Position numbers and translations under genes: made by a program. A DNA stretch of 19,814 nucleotides from Bondarzewia mesenterica (Eukaryota > Basidiomycota > Agaricomycetes > Russulales > Bondarzewiaceae). Shown here one piece after another: positions 18,089 to 19,814 of the stretch (position 1 is its first letter; every line of letters begins with the position of its first letter). The notes below the pieces were generated by a model. The model searched no databases. It worked only from the letters and a program-made list of their open reading frames with translations, and had not been told where the DNA came from. The DNA lies in the NCBI GenBank assembly GCA_004802705.1, contig SGPL01000594.1, positions 1 through 19,814 on the forward strand, given 5' to 3'.

Positions 18089-19660
18089 TCACCCCATCCT
18101 CACGTAGTCGTCCACGCCGACGCCGACGATGCCCATCTCCATCTCCATCTCCAACTCGTTGACGACCATCCCCCTCACCCCACCGCCATTGCTGGTCGCG
18201 TCTTTCGACAGGGCAGGAAAGTAAGGATTGTACCACTGCTGCTGCTGCTGCTGTGGATCGTGTTGTTGTTGATGAGCGTGGAGAGAATGAGGGGGTGGGG
18301 GTGGTTGGTGGTGTTGTTGTTGATGGTGCTGTTGAGGATGAGGGTGGTGGTGATGGTGGTGGTGAGGGTCAATAGCGGAGAGCGGGGTGAGGACGTCGCT
18401 CTCCGGGGGTGTCGACAGGGCGGTCTCGGCGTAGCCTGGCATGTCGGTGTGGGCGTGGGCACGATTATGATTATGGGTATTGGTATTGTTATTAAGATGA
18501 GGGTGACTCCTGCTGCCGCTCGCGGCGTTGTTGTTGGTGGGATGAAGATGGCCGTGAGACGACGCAGGAGACGACGCGGAGGGATCGTTGAGCGCGATGG
18601 ACGTCGTCCCTCCACTGCAGCCCAAGCGTCAGTGCCAGATCGATCACGCCAAAAAAAGACGCACTGAAGCAACTCGTTGAACTCTCCGATCCGCCTCATG
18701 ACGACGCACGCGGGCTGGCAGGTTCCTCGTGTTGATGTTCGGGCAGGGCGCGAAGGAGGTCGAGCGAGGACTGAAGTTGATGGACGAGGGCGAGGAGGGG
18801 ATGGCCTGCGGCGGGGTTGGTGAGGCACGTGCAGGGAGGGTCGGTCGCGGTGGTGGTCGAGGACCTATAGCCCGCATACGGGTCTGCGTACGGATCGGGG
18901 TACGAGGTGGAAGGGTAGGGGGCATAAGGCGAGCCGGTGGAATCGGAGGGGGAGGGGGTGAAGCGGTACGGGAAGTGTTGAGTGAGGTCGGGGGCGGGTT
19001 CCGATTTGATGGGGGTCTGTATGCCCTGCTGTTGCTGCTGCTGTTGGAGGGCGGCGTCGAAGGAACGACGGGGTTTGAGGGTGAGCTGGATGGGTTGGGG
19101 ACGCTTTGAAGCGCGGGAGTGCCACTTTTCGGAAGGGTCGCCGTCGCAAAAGTTGGCGTCGGCCCAGCGGGGATGGGGTTTTCCTAAAAAAAGGGAGGGG
19201 TGAGGGGTGGAGAGAGGGAGGAGGGGAGGGACGGACCGCGGAGTTCGCGGACGAGGGACTCGAGCTCTGCGATCCTGTTGCGGAGGCGGGTGATTTCGTC
19301 GAGGTTGGGGTCGTCTCTGTGGAAAACGGTGAGCGAGGAAGAGAGGGCGGGTGGGGGGCGGATACCTGAGGGCGGGGTCGTCGATCTCGTAGACGCAGAG
19401 GCCGGTCTGGCGGGGACGTGAGCGAGGACGAGCGCAGGAACAGGGAAAGGGACGCACGAGGCCGAGCTGGATGCACCGCTGGCACGGGCGTTTCCTGTCG
19501 CACTGCAAGAGGTGAGCGGGGGACGGCGCGGACGGGGAGCACGGACCTTGCGCTTGGAGGTGTGGCAGTTGAGGCAGGACTGGGTCGTGCGGTTGCGCCT
19601 GCGCTTGCGGTGGTCGATGTCGAGCGAAAAGTCAAAGTCGATGTTGTTGGGAGAGTGCAT
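18089..19660 (-). CDS. Zn2Cys6 fungal transcription factor, His/Gln-rich, apparent frameshift
   Basis: This is a gene-specific nuclear regulator with a binuclear zinc cluster. Minus-strand exons are 19660-19547, 19502-19458, 19406-19366, 19316-19237, 19183-18665 and 18614-18089, with introns of 44-53 nt. The cluster is C29-x2-C32-x6-C39-x5-C45-x2-C48-x8-C57, preceded by the basic stretch HRKRRRNR and split over three exons. A short coiled coil follows (LDEITRLRNRIAELESLV, about 72-92; I75, L78, I82, L85, V89, L92), as expected for a dimer. Then come GKPHPRWADANF, a Gln7 run, and a Pro/Ser/Tyr-rich segment. The conserved CTCLTNPAAGHPLLALVHQL block leads to CVVMRRIGEFNELLH. Between the last two blocks, near 18690-18730, the frame slips by one base. 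The C-terminus is rich in His and Gln and ends GVGVDDYVRMG. With the slip corrected, the length is about 441 residues. Targets are unknown. Confidence 0.85.
18230..18370 (-). other. His/Gln/Pro-rich segment of the Zn2Cys6 factor
   Basis: The segment reads as a His7 run, then PHPQQHHQQQHHQPPPPPH, then a Gln6 run. It is low complexity in the likely activation half of the protein, and length variation between strains is likely. Confidence 0.8.
18234..18255 (+). repeat. CTG/CAG trinucleotide run coding polyglutamine
   Basis: GCTGCTGCTG repeats on the + strand are CAG codons on the coding minus strand, giving a Gln6 run just before WYNPYFPAL in the Zn2Cys6 factor. A second run at about 19028-19045 codes Gln7. 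Confidence 0.8.
18690..18735 (-). other. Frame change in the Zn2Cys6 gene
   Basis: On the minus strand the frame carrying LLRALPEHQHEEPA meets a TGA at about 18689. The conserved block CVVMRRIGEFNELL lies in another frame starting at about the same place. One missing base (or two extra) would join them. A 71-nt intron from GTCCAT to CTGCCAG could also do so but would delete the LVHQLQSSLDLL helix. Confidence 0.55.
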
Positions 19661-19814
19661 CGAGTGTCCAGTCTGCTCGACCCGCCCTCGCCCACTTTTT
19701 GTATTCCCATCCGATCACAGATCTTTCCAAAATCTCGAATCCTCAGATCTCGTCCCTTGCCCCAGTTCGACTCGGTTCGCGTCCCGGTTCGAACCCTCCG
19801 TAACTCCGAGGCCC
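19661..19814. promoter_or_regulatory. Upstream region of the Zn2Cys6 gene
   Basis: These 154 bp to the window edge would hold the proximal promoter or 5' UTR. No clear TATA box is visible. A palindrome GGTTCGAACC lies near 19786-19795. Confidence 0.4.

Noticed and set aside
18865..19710. 281-codon minus-strand open frame in the Zn2Cys6 gene
   Set aside because: It is an out-of-frame reading through introns of the factor, with Pro/Ser/Arg low-complexity composition. The correct frame shows the zinc cluster.
19780..19802. GGTTCGAACC resembling a tRNA T-loop (B box)
   Set aside because: The flanking bases do not form a five-pair T stem, and no A-box or cloverleaf is found upstream.

Overview
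The window looks like nuclear DNA of a basidiomycete, most likely a mushroom-forming agaricomycete. Genes are intron-dense, with short (about 45-90 nt) GT-AG introns. There is a Plavaka-type transposase, a DUF6533 seven-helix-type membrane protein and a Zn2Cys6 factor of a type common in mushrooms. Four N positions (2073, 2273, 2296, 16972) show that this is draft sequence. I found no prokaryotic, CRISPR, rRNA or tRNA feature.

Layout. 1-1712 is the 3'-truncated remnant of a Plavaka transposase with one in-frame stop. 1713-about 3970 is repeat-derived non-coding DNA with three diverged copies of a roughly 110-bp element. 4120-5693 (+) is a DUF6533 membrane protein in nine exons, two of them 9-nt microexons. 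6032-7184 (-) is DSC3, the ubiquitin-like subunit of the Golgi Dsc E3 ligase. 7520-8569 (+) is KIN17, divergent from DSC3. 8570-9546 is a convergent spacer. 9547-11102 (-) is TAF6. 11670-12314 (+) is an unrecognised single-exon gene. 12552-14515 (-) is ARP6 in ten exons. 15663-17093 (+) is a TANGO2/NRDE protein with an apparent one-base frameshift. 17094-18088 is a low-complexity convergent spacer. 18089-19660 (-) is a Zn2Cys6 transcription factor, also with an apparent frameshift.

How the genes relate. KIN17, TAF6, ARP6 and the Zn2Cys6 factor all act in the nucleus: DNA/RNA binding, TFIID/SAGA, SWR1-type H2A.Z exchange and gene-specific transcription. DSC3 and TANGO2 belong to the secretory system, although TANGO2 proteins also act at mitochondria. 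This is ordinary housekeeping synteny with divergent and convergent pairs, not an operon or a metabolic cluster. I see no convincing new biological system. The most interesting items are the microexon-rich DUF6533 gene, the orphan gene at 11670, and two stop-free introns in TAF6 and ARP6. Exon structures were built by eye from splice signals, reading phase and recalled family conservation, without transcripts or database searches.
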